Shown: positions 1-5,447 of the stretch, piece by piece
Numbering within the stretch: position 1 is the first letter of the stretch
Layout: every line of letters starts with the position of its first letter
Assembly (NCBI GenBank): GCA_029778965.1
Contig: JAKPBL010000493.1
Coordinates: 1-5,447 of the forward strand
Reading direction: 5' to 3'
Source of the DNA: Bacteroidota bacterium
GTDB lineage: Bacteria > Bacteroidota > Bacteroidia > Chitinophagales > Chitinophagaceae
Length of the DNA stretch: 5,447 nucleotides
Notes under the pieces: generated by a model
The model's input: the letters and a program-made list of their open reading frames with translations, nothing else
Database searches by the model: none
Told to the model about the DNA's origin: nothing
Position numbers and translations under genes: made by a program

Positions 1-35
1 GGGTTTGGCTTATTTCACTTAAACAGCGGGCACGG

Positions 36-1358
36 TTATTCCCAGATATCGGCTTTCCCTTCCAGCCATTCTTTTACCAGTTGGGTGGTAATCGATTTGG
101 GACGTTCAATCGGGAAGCCCAGCGCACGATCCCATATCAGGCTGGCCATTACCCCGAGTGCGCGGCTAACACCGAACAACACGGTATAGAACTCGTATTC
201 CACCATACCATAATGCACCAGCAGGGCGCCGCTGTGGGCATCCACATTGGGCCAGGGATTTTTGATCTTACCCAGGCTCTGCAATACCGGTGGTACGGTG
301 TCATAGATATTCCAAACGGTCTTACACAGGGGATCGTCGGGCATATGCTTTTTGCCGAATTCCATCTGTGCGGTGAAGCGGGGGTCGGTTTTACGCAGAA
401 CGGCATGACCATATCCGGGAACCACTTTACCGGCCGCCAATGTATCCTGCACATATTGCCTGATCTGGTCGGGGCTGGGCACGTCTGTTCCCAGCGTCTC
501 CTGCATCTCGAAAATCCATTTGATAACCTCCTGGTTGGCGAGGCCATGCAACGGGCCGGCCAGTCCGTTCATACCGGCAGCAAAGCTCAGGTAAGGATCG
601 CTAAGGGCCGACCCTACGAGGTGGGTGGCATGGGCACTGACGTTCCCGCCTTCATGATCGGCATGAATGGTCATATAGAGGCGCATCAATTCTTTAAATC
701 CCTCGTCTTTGTAGCCGAGCATGTGCGCGAAATTGCCCGCCCAGTCGAGCATACCGTTGGGTTGAATATGGTCGTTGTTCTTGTATTTTCTGCGATAGAT
801 ATACGCAGCAATGCGGGGCAGCCGGGCGATCAGGTCCATCGCATCGTCAAATGCATATTCCCAGTAGTCGCGCTTATTCATGCCCTTTGCATACTCCTTC
901 GCGAAATTGCTTTCCGTTTGAAGGGCCATCACCCCTACCACGAACATGGTCATCGGGTGTGTGGCAAGCGGTAATGCGTCGATGGTATTGAATACATGGG
1001 TGGGCACATGCGACCGGCGCTGCCAGCGGGCAGTCATTTCCTCCACGTCGTTTTGAGTCGGTAATTCATCCATCAGCATAAGATGAAACAAACCTTCGGG
1101 CAGCGGCTCATGGCCGTTTTTGGCAGTGGGCAGGGTAGCCTGCAATTCAGGAATGCTCCTGCCCCTGAAACGGATTCCTTCCTGCGAGTCGAGCAGCGAT
1201 GTTTCGGATACCAATCCTGTAATACCACGCATGCCCTGATACACCTGCGATAAACTGACCTCGCCGATTTTTTTTGTTCCGTGCTCTTTTAATATGTCTT
1301 TGATTTCCGCGGCTGCTTTGTCTGCTGTGTCTTTGAATTTCGATTTATACGCCTCCAT
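36..1358 (-). CDS. gltA: Type I (eukaryote-like) citrate synthase
   Basis: This gene encodes citrate (Si)-synthase, which condenses oxaloacetate with acetyl-CoA to citrate at the entry of the TCA cycle in the cytoplasm. The 440-residue product is collinear with mitochondrial citrate synthases lacking the transit peptide, from the N-terminal MRGITGLVSETS segment (43-54) to the C-terminal RALGFPIERPKS (411-422). By alignment to the pig enzyme from memory, the catalytic triad is intact: H271 (in GPLHGLANQEV), H318 (in VPGYGHAVLRKTDPR) and D373 (in NVDAHSG). The oxaloacetate ligands H235, R327, R399 and R419 are also in place. It is therefore the dimeric type I enzyme, not the hexameric NADH-inhibited type usual in Proteobacteria. 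The ATG at 1358 suits the family's N-terminal helix; no Shine-Dalgarno sequence precedes it. The stop is TAA. The 93-base gap from lptG suggests its own transcript. Identity is essentially certain. Confidence 0.97.
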   Translation of the reverse strand: MEAYKSKFKDTADKAAAEIKDILKEHGTKKIGEVSLSQVYQGMRGITGLVSETSLLDSQEGIRFRGRSIPELQATLPTAKNGHEPLPEGLFHLMLMDELPTQNDVEEMTARWQRRSHVPTHVFNTIDALPLATHPMTMFVVGVMALQTESNFAKEYAKGMNKRDYWEYAFDDAMDLIARLPRIAAYIYRRKYKNNDHIQPNGMLDWAGNFAHMLGYKDEGFKELMRLYMTIHADHEGGNVSAHATHLVGSALSDPYLSFAAGMNGLAGPLHGLANQEVIKWIFEMQETLGTDVPSPDQIRQYVQDTLAAGKVVPGYGHAVLRKTDPRFTAQMEFGKKHMPDDPLCKTVWNIYDTVPPVLQSLGKIKNPWPNVDAHSGALLVHYGMVEYEFYTVLFGVSRALGVMASLIWDRALGFPIERPKSITTQLVKEWLEGKADIWE

Positions 1359-1451
1359 ACTGATGCAATTTAGGTGGGATACAGGCTTGCTGGTTATAAG
1401 TTGTCTATAGCCTTTAAAATTAAGTGTTTCTCCATTAAAACGGCGTGAAAT
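1359..1451 (-). promoter_or_regulatory. Intergenic region with weak candidate promoter for the citrate synthase gene
   Basis: This 93-base AT-rich gap separates the lptG stop from the citrate synthase start, both on the minus strand. The best match to the Bacteroidota core TAnnTTTG is TAATTTTA on the minus strand at 1415-1422, with one mismatch in the last base. A TTTT run at 1437-1440 lies 14 bases upstream, closer than the usual position of the -33 element. If real, it would give a leader of roughly 50 bases. I see no convincing hairpin with a U tract, so no terminator for the upstream operon is called. The promoter is tentative. Confidence 0.25.
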
Positions 1452-2543
1452 CTATTTGGGTGCGGTGCGCCAGAGATAAAGCGCTACCAGGGCGAAAATG
1501 ATATTGGGCAGCCAGGCTGCCAGCAGCGGCGGGAAGTTGCCTTTAGTGCTGAACACGGTTGAAAATTTGTCCATTACCACGAATAATGCGGCCGTTACTA
1601 TACCGAAAGCCATGTGCAGGCCGCTGCCGCCTCTTGTTTTCCGCGCGGCAACTGTTACACCCATAAGGGTAAGGATGATAACCGATACGGGCGTGGCAAA
1701 CCGGCGATGCAGCTCCACGCTGTAAGGGTTCAGTCCCTCAGTGCCCCGCTTCTCTTCTTTCCGGATAAAGTCGACGAGCTCGGGCGTGGTCAGCTTATCT
1801 TTCATATACTCGTCGCGCCTCAATTCGGCGGGGTTCATATTGATGCTTAACAACAGGGTCTTATGCTTCGTTACGGTTTCGTGCAGGCCATCTATTGTTC
1901 TTTCTACCGCGTTTTCGGCCCGCCACTTCCTCGCTGCCGTATCCCAGCGAACGTAATCGGCGCGCACATTATAGAAAACCTGGTTGTCGCGGATCTTGTC
2001 AATGAAAAAGCCACTGGCCGATTTATTGAGTGTATCATAATACTTGATACCCACAAAGCTGTTCGTGTCTGACCGGAAATAATAATCGCGGTTACCGGTG
2101 TTTCCTGCGGTGTACGTGCTGTTGCGGTCGATATATACCGTTTTAAAATTACTGTATAGCTGGTTGGCGCGGGGAATGACAAAGGCATTTGCCCAGGCCA
2201 GCAGGGTGGCGAGCAAAAACGCACCGGCCAGGTAAGGACGCACCATCCTGTTATAGGGAATACCGGCGGCAAGAATGGCAACCGTTTCTGACCGGCCGGC
2301 CATTTTCGAAGTAAAGAAGATGACGGCGATGAATACGATGAGCGGAAAGATCATCGAGATCAGGAAGGGTATAAATCCAAAATAATACTTCGTGATAATG
2401 CCCCAGAAAGAAAGCCCCGATTTGACGAAGTCGTCTGTTTTTTCGCTGGTATCGATCACAACGGCAATGACGGTAATCGTCATAATCGTAAACAGGAAGG
2501 TCACCATAAACTGTTTGAAAATATACCAGTCGAGTATCTTCAT
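1452..2543 (-). CDS. lptG: LptF/LptG-family permease, LptG-like (lipopolysaccharide export)
   Basis: This is the inner-membrane permease subunit of the Lpt transporter (LptB2FG), which extracts lipopolysaccharide from the inner membrane and passes it to LptC/LptA. The 363-residue length and topology fit LptG. Helices lie at about 12-31, 56-78 and 100-124, then a soluble periplasmic beta-jellyroll at about 126-270, then helices at about 280-300, 308-328 and 339-358. The cytoplasmic coupling segment RSETVAILAAGIP (84-96) between helices 2 and 3 and the ELHRRFATPV segment (277-286) before helix 4 are family hallmarks. Jellyroll segments SFVGIKYYD (162-170) and VRWDTAARKWR (198-208) parallel LptG rather than LptF, but which paralogue it is remains inferred. 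It starts 37 bases after the membrane-protein gene in the same direction. The ATG at 2543 gives the expected short cytoplasmic N terminus. No Shine-Dalgarno sequence is evident, and the stop is TAG. Confidence 0.93.
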   Translation of the reverse strand: MKILDWYIFKQFMVTFLFTIMTITVIAVVIDTSEKTDDFVKSGLSFWGIITKYYFGFIPFLISMIFPLIVFIAVIFFTSKMAGRSETVAILAAGIPYNRMVRPYLAGAFLLATLLAWANAFVIPRANQLYSNFKTVYIDRNSTYTAGNTGNRDYYFRSDTNSFVGIKYYDTLNKSASGFFIDKIRDNQVFYNVRADYVRWDTAARKWRAENAVERTIDGLHETVTKHKTLLLSINMNPAELRRDEYMKDKLTTPELVDFIRKEEKRGTEGLNPYSVELHRRFATPVSVIILTLMGVTVAARKTRGGSGLHMAFGIVTAALFVVMDKFSTVFSTKGNFPPLLAAWLPNIIFALVALYLWRTAPK

Positions 2544-2560
2544 GATCGGAGTTGCAGTGT

Positions 2561-2591
2561 CAAATGTACTGGGAAATGGCTTACCGGAAAA
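2561..2591 (-). promoter_or_regulatory. Candidate Bacteroidota-type promoter for lptG
   Basis: On the minus strand, TACATTTG at 2561-2568 is an exact match to the Bacteroidota -7 core TAnnTTTG. It ends 17 bases before the lptG start codon. A TTTT stretch at 2588-2591, resembling the -33 TTTG, sits 19 bases further upstream and overlaps the last codons of the membrane-protein gene. Orientation, spacing and position all fit, so lptG may be transcribed independently of the tgt operon. The consensus is short, so chance occurrence cannot be excluded. Confidence 0.45.
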
Positions 2592-4008
2592 CCGAGCGGT
2601 GGTACAGGCTTATCGCGCTCTTTTCGTTAAAGTTTTCAAAATCGGAATAATTGCCGATCAGGTCAGGCACGTTCTTCACTGTTTCCCACAGCAGCTCTTT
2701 TTGCAGGCCTGGAGGGATTTGCCGGTATACGGCCCTTACGGCCCGTTTGTAATCGGTCTCTGCCGCATCCGCCTCAAAACGGTTTGCACGCAGCAACATT
2801 TCGTTACGGTGCATTACCTGGTCATAAAAATAGCCCTGCACGAGATTACGGCCGTAGCCATTCTTAATAATGCCGGCAACCAGCAGCAGCAACAGCAACC
2901 ATTTCCAGTTTACCAATTGCTGCATAACTGGCATGGCCAACGGGCGGTTTGCACCCAGCCAGTAAAAAAAAGCAGCCGACAGCAATACCCAGCATTGTAC
3001 TACCACGTTCAATAAACGCAGCGGCAGAGAGCCTCCGCTCACGGCCAGTATCGGCAGCAAGGCTATAAATGGCAGCAGCAGCAGCCACAGCCAGTTCCTG
3101 TAACCCAGCGGCCGCATCCCCGCCGGCAAACCGAACCTGCTTCCGCCGGCATACAGGCAGATACAGGTTGCCCAGAACAGGGGTTGCGAAGCAATGGTGG
3201 TAATGGCCCGCACCGGCCAGTAACCAAACGAAATAAAAACAGCAAGCGGACTTCTGCTCATGTGCGCTGTTCGCTCGAGTGTGCCGGGCGACAATGCCGT
3301 AAACAACGCCCCCGTTGCTATCACTGCCGTTATAACGATCATTTCTTTGCGCAGTCCGGGTCGGTTGATAAACAGCCACCAATAAAGCAATGCCAGCAAA
3401 GCAACCAGGATCACAATTTCGATACTACCCGCCAGCAGCACCGACAACAGCACCGACAGCCCCAGCGGGCGCCGGCGTTTCCCCGCCGGTAACAGCGCCA
3501 TCCGGCAATATTGCGCGGCCAGCAGCAGCAGCATAATAAATCCCGGCTGGTAGGCCAGCGACCCCACGAGCCAGAAGTACCCTTCAAACACCGAAGGCAG
3601 GGTGAAAACCAGCGCCAGCAATACCAGGCTGCTGACGAAAAGCAACAACCGGCTGTTTACAGCCACCTGGTATAAACGGCTCATCTGCCGCAGCAGGTCC
3701 CATACCGCGAAAAATGTAAGCAGCAGCAATAACAAAGGGTGCAACCAATAGACGTGGTAACGAAGACTGCCGGCTGCCCAGGCAGGGATCAAAAAGCTGC
3801 TGAAATACCGGCCCTGCCATTTCAGGTATAGCTCCCGCTGCAGATCCAGGTAATCCGTCTGCGAGGTTAAAAAACCCAGCATATAATCATCGCTGCCGGG
3901 ATGGCAGAAAAAAGAAAGCGCTGTGAAAACGACCGCAAAGACCAGGCAACCGGCATACCATCCCCGGTAAAAAGAAGTTCCGGTGCGCCATTGTTTAATA
4001 CCGCTCAT
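2581..4008 (-). CDS. Multi-pass membrane protein, DUF6056-like, possibly GT-C-related
   Basis: This encodes a 475-residue integral membrane protein of unknown function with roughly ten hydrophobic helices (starting near 18, 88, 120, 144, 182, 222, 254, 305, 329 and 369). A polar C-terminal domain of about 90 residues follows (384-475). Sequence marks are an acidic pair D40-D41 in HPGSDDY just after the first helix, WQGRYFSS (64-71), EGYFWLVGSLAYQ (142-154), GSIEI (194-198) and SPGTLER (240-246). From memory this pattern resembles DUF6056 proteins. An acidic pair in the first outer loop is also typical of GT-C glycosyltransferases using lipid-linked sugars; that role is inference only. The ATG at 4008 overlaps the tgt TGA as ATGA, implying translational coupling; lptG follows 37 bases later. 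The leucine-rich helices are encoded by CTG-rich runs. The ORF is intact and coding is well supported; the family call is moderate. Confidence 0.85.
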   Translation of the reverse strand: MSGIKQWRTGTSFYRGWYAGCLVFAVVFTALSFFCHPGSDDYMLGFLTSQTDYLDLQRELYLKWQGRYFSSFLIPAWAAGSLRYHVYWLHPLLLLLLTFFAVWDLLRQMSRLYQVAVNSRLLLFVSSLVLLALVFTLPSVFEGYFWLVGSLAYQPGFIMLLLLAAQYCRMALLPAGKRRRPLGLSVLLSVLLAGSIEIVILVALLALLYWWLFINRPGLRKEMIVITAVIATGALFTALSPGTLERTAHMSRSPLAVFISFGYWPVRAITTIASQPLFWATCICLYAGGSRFGLPAGMRPLGYRNWLWLLLLPFIALLPILAVSGGSLPLRLLNVVVQCWVLLSAAFFYWLGANRPLAMPVMQQLVNWKWLLLLLLVAGIIKNGYGRNLVQGYFYDQVMHRNEMLLRANRFEADAAETDYKRAVRAVYRQIPPGLQKELLWETVKNVPDLIGNYSDFENFNEKSAISLYHRSVFR

Positions 4009-5144
4009 AACCTGTTCTTTAATACCGGTATCATTTCATTTTTCCAGCTATTGAAGTCGCCTGCAATAATATGCTGCCTTGCCTGCCTTACCAGCCACAG
4101 GTAAAACTGCAGGTTGTGCACGCTGGCAATGGTAAGCGCCAGCAGCTCTTTCGACTTTACCAGGTGCCGCAAATAGGCTTTGCTGTAACAGGCGCTCATA
4201 CCGGCGCCCAGCCCTTCGTCGATGGGAGAGAAATCTTTCTCCCACTTTTTATTATCGATATTGATCACGCCCTGTGTGGTGAACAACATGCCGTTGCGGC
4301 CGTTACGGGTGGGCATTACGCAATCGAACATATCGATACCGTACGAAATGCACTCCAGTATATTCCAGGGCGTGCCCACCCCCATCAGGTAACGCGGTTT
4401 ACCAACGGGCAGATGTTCGCAGCAAAGCGCTGTCAATTCGTACATCATCTCTTCCGGTTCGCCTACGCTGAGTCCGCCGATGGCATTGCCCGTCGCATCC
4501 TTGCTGCTGATGTATTCGCACGATGCTTTTCGCAGTTCCGGAAAAGTGCTGCCCTGCACGATGGGAAACAGGTTCTGTGTATGACCATACTTCCCCTCTC
4601 CTGCGTTGAAATGTGTGAAACACCGGTCGAGCCACCGGTGGGTAAGCTCCATCGATTTGCGGGCATAGCTGAAATCGCTGGGATAAGGCGGGCATTCGTC
4701 AAAAGCCATAATGATGTCGGCGCCGATCGATCGCTGGATATCCATTACTTTTTCTGCCGTGAAAAGATGCCTGGAGCCATCGATATGCGATTGGAACAAA
4801 GCGCCTTCTTCGGTCAGCTTGCGGCTTCCCGACAGCGAAAAAACCTGGTAACCGCCGCTGTCGGTGAGCAGGGGGCGATCCCAGCCACTGAACCCGTGCA
4901 GGCCGCCGGCCGCCTCCAGCACGTCGGTTCCGGGACGCAGGTAAAGATGGTAGGTATTGCCCAGTATGATCTGTGCATTGACTTCCTGCTCCAGTTGCTG
5001 CCGGCTGACCGCCTTTACGCTGCCCACGGTTCCCACCGGCATAAAAATCGGCGTTTCTATGGGGCCGTGGTCGGTCTGGATCAGTCCCGCCCTGGCGGCA
5101 GAACCGGGATCGGTATGTGATAAATGGAATGTCAGTGCCGGCAT
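4005..5144 (-). CDS. tgt: tRNA-guanine(34) transglycosylase (queuosine biosynthesis)
   Basis: Tgt exchanges guanine-34 of GUN-anticodon tRNAs (Asp, Asn, His, Tyr) for preQ1, which QueA and later enzymes convert to queuosine. The 379-residue product is full length and is a TIM-barrel enzyme. It carries D95 (in LTDSGGYQVFS, general acid/base), D149 (in AFDECPPYP), Q197 (in IVQG), G223-G224 (in IGGLSVGE), the nucleophile D274 (in DMFDCVMPTR) and the wobble-recognition TRNGR (279-283). Unusually, the zinc motif CxCxxC is gone. Its positions align with L312, A314 and S317, while the fourth ligand H343 remains and a lone C319 lies nearby. Flanking segments DFSPIDEG and YSKAYLRHL are intact, so this is substitution rather than a frameshift. 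The next Met is residue 35, inside the conserved core, which supports the ATG at 5144. It is the first gene of a minus-strand operon and overlaps the next gene by 4 bases. Confidence 0.96.
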   Translation of the reverse strand: MPALTFHLSHTDPGSAARAGLIQTDHGPIETPIFMPVGTVGSVKAVSRQQLEQEVNAQIILGNTYHLYLRPGTDVLEAAGGLHGFSGWDRPLLTDSGGYQVFSLSGSRKLTEEGALFQSHIDGSRHLFTAEKVMDIQRSIGADIIMAFDECPPYPSDFSYARKSMELTHRWLDRCFTHFNAGEGKYGHTQNLFPIVQGSTFPELRKASCEYISSKDATGNAIGGLSVGEPEEMMYELTALCCEHLPVGKPRYLMGVGTPWNILECISYGIDMFDCVMPTRNGRNGMLFTTQGVINIDNKKWEKDFSPIDEGLGAGMSACYSKAYLRHLVKSKELLALTIASVHNLQFYLWLVRQARQHIIAGDFNSWKNEMIPVLKNRL

Positions 5145-5151
5145 AGGCGTG

Positions 5152-5159
5152 CAAAGTTA
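5152..5159 (-). promoter_or_regulatory. Candidate -7 promoter element for tgt
   Basis: TAACTTTG on the minus strand is an exact match to the Bacteroidota -7 core TAnnTTTG. It ends only 7 bases before the tgt ATG at 5144, so a transcript from it would have almost no leader. No TTTG-like -33 box is visible 17 to 21 bases upstream, where the sequence is AT-rich (around 5177-5184). Position and orientation make it the most likely tgt operon promoter. The assignment rests on motif matching only. Confidence 0.5.
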
Positions 5160-5162
5160 AGG

Positions 5163-5188
5163 TTTGACCGTTTTAAGTATTACTTTCG
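5163..5188 (+). promoter_or_regulatory. Weak candidate promoter for the divergent glycosyltransferase gene
   Basis: On the plus strand, TACTTTCG at 5181-5188 matches the core TAnnTTTG except for one base, followed by a GC-rich stretch. TTTG at 5163-5166 could be the -33 box, but the 14-base spacer is shorter than usual. The core ends 19 bases before the ATG at 5208. It lies back to back with the tgt element, leaving 21 bases between the two cores. Confidence 0.3.
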
Positions 5189-5207
5189 CGCCGAACCCTG
5201 TAAACCT

Positions 5208-5447
5208 ATGCTGCTTACGCTTCCGTTCATTATTTTCTGTGCCATCAGTTTTATACAGCTTTTGTACTACTGGGGTGTTTTTAGCCGGTTGGCATTTTAT
5301 AAACGACGCGACCGCGTCAGCAACCAGCAACACCCTGTTTCCGTAGTCATCTGCGCACGTGATGAGGCGCCCAATCTTGCCCGGAACCTGCCGGGGGTGC
5401 TGTTCCAGCAATACCCCACCTCACACGAAGTGATTGTAGTGAACCAC
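5208..5447 (+). CDS. Family 2 glycosyltransferase, N-terminal part (runs off the window)
   Basis: The ATG at 5208 opens a frame of exactly 80 codons that is still open at the right edge, so only the N terminus is present. Residues 2-24 form a hydrophobic helix (LLTLPFIIFCAISFIQLLYY), followed by a basic stretch (YKRRDR, 31-36) that would lie in the cytoplasm. From residue 43 the GT-A nucleotide-sugar-binding start is clear: PVSVVICARDEAPNLARNL (43-61), then the QQYP turn (67-70) and the strand EVIVVNH (74-80). These match family GT2, inverting transferases that build polysaccharides or glycolipids from nucleotide sugars. The membrane anchor places the active domain on the cytoplasmic face. 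The first Asp of the common VVDD motif reads N79. It diverges from tgt across 63 bases. Acceptor and sugar cannot be told from this fragment, and other membrane-anchored GT2-fold enzymes are possible. Confidence 0.88.
   Translation, partial: MLLTLPFIIFCAISFIQLLYYWGVFSRLAFYKRRDRVSNQQHPVSVVICARDEAPNLARNLPGVLFQQYPTSHEVIVVNH

Noticed and set aside
1..35. Downstream element or neighbouring gene after the citrate synthase stop
   Set aside because: Only 35 bases are available. I see no hairpin, start codon context or protein similarity that could support a call.
81..974. Long plus-strand open frame of 297 codons opposite the citrate synthase gene
   Set aside because: It lies wholly antisense to a certain gene, the translation resembles no protein family, and it is rich in residues expected from reading conserved codons backwards. 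It is a shadow of a GC-rich gene.
1359..1451. Rho-independent terminator between lptG and the citrate synthase gene
   Set aside because: The region holds AT-rich near-palindromes such as the one around 1413-1423, but no GC-rich stem followed by a T tract on the minus strand.
2864..3382. Overlapping 172-codon minus-strand frame inside the membrane-protein gene
   Set aside because: It is a different frame of the same strand, has no start context or family features, and the main frame has clear transmembrane organisation.
4188..4211. Possible frameshift or sequence error explaining the lost zinc cysteines in Tgt
   Set aside because: Conserved Tgt sequence continues in the same frame with the same spacing on both sides, and H343 is retained. 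Local substitution is the simpler explanation.
4071..5120. Long plus-strand open frame of 349 codons opposite tgt
   Set aside because: It is antisense to a fully conserved tgt along nearly its whole length and shows no recognisable domain. Codon bias of tgt explains the open frame.

Overview
The window looks like ordinary chromosomal DNA from a Bacteroidota bacterium, probably from the Chitinophagaceae/Sphingobacteriia side of the phylum. Three things point there. The citrate synthase is of the eukaryote-like type I. The Tgt protein has lost its zinc cysteines but is otherwise canonical. Shine-Dalgarno sequences are essentially missing, while matches to the Bacteroidota promoter core TAnnTTTG lie directly upstream of start codons. 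The assignment is inferred from these traits; there is no rRNA or other marker gene in the window.

Layout, read on the minus strand from right to left: tgt (5144 to 4005), a 475-residue multi-pass membrane protein of a DUF6056-like family (4008 to 2581, overlapping the tgt stop by 4 bases as ATGA), an LptG-type permease (2543 to 1452, 37-base gap), and a complete type I citrate synthase (1358 to 36, after a 93-base gap). On the plus strand, diverging from tgt across a 63-base intergenic region, a family 2 glycosyltransferase starts at 5208 and runs open off the right edge. Coding density is high. No RNA gene, insertion sequence, CRISPR array, integrase or other mobile feature is visible, and no stretch of 300 bases lacks a gene.

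Functionally, tgt, the membrane protein and lptG read as one operon. It mixes tRNA modification (queuosine) with envelope biogenesis: LptG belongs to the lipopolysaccharide export transporter, and the membrane protein and the divergent glycosyltransferase could both act on envelope glycans. lptG has a promoter-like element just upstream, so it may also be transcribed independently. The citrate synthase appears to be a separate TCA-cycle transcription unit.

I found no clearly new biological system. The points most worth a second look are the missing zinc ligands in Tgt, the uncharacterised membrane protein translationally coupled to tgt, and the compact divergent promoter region that would give tgt an almost leaderless mRNA.
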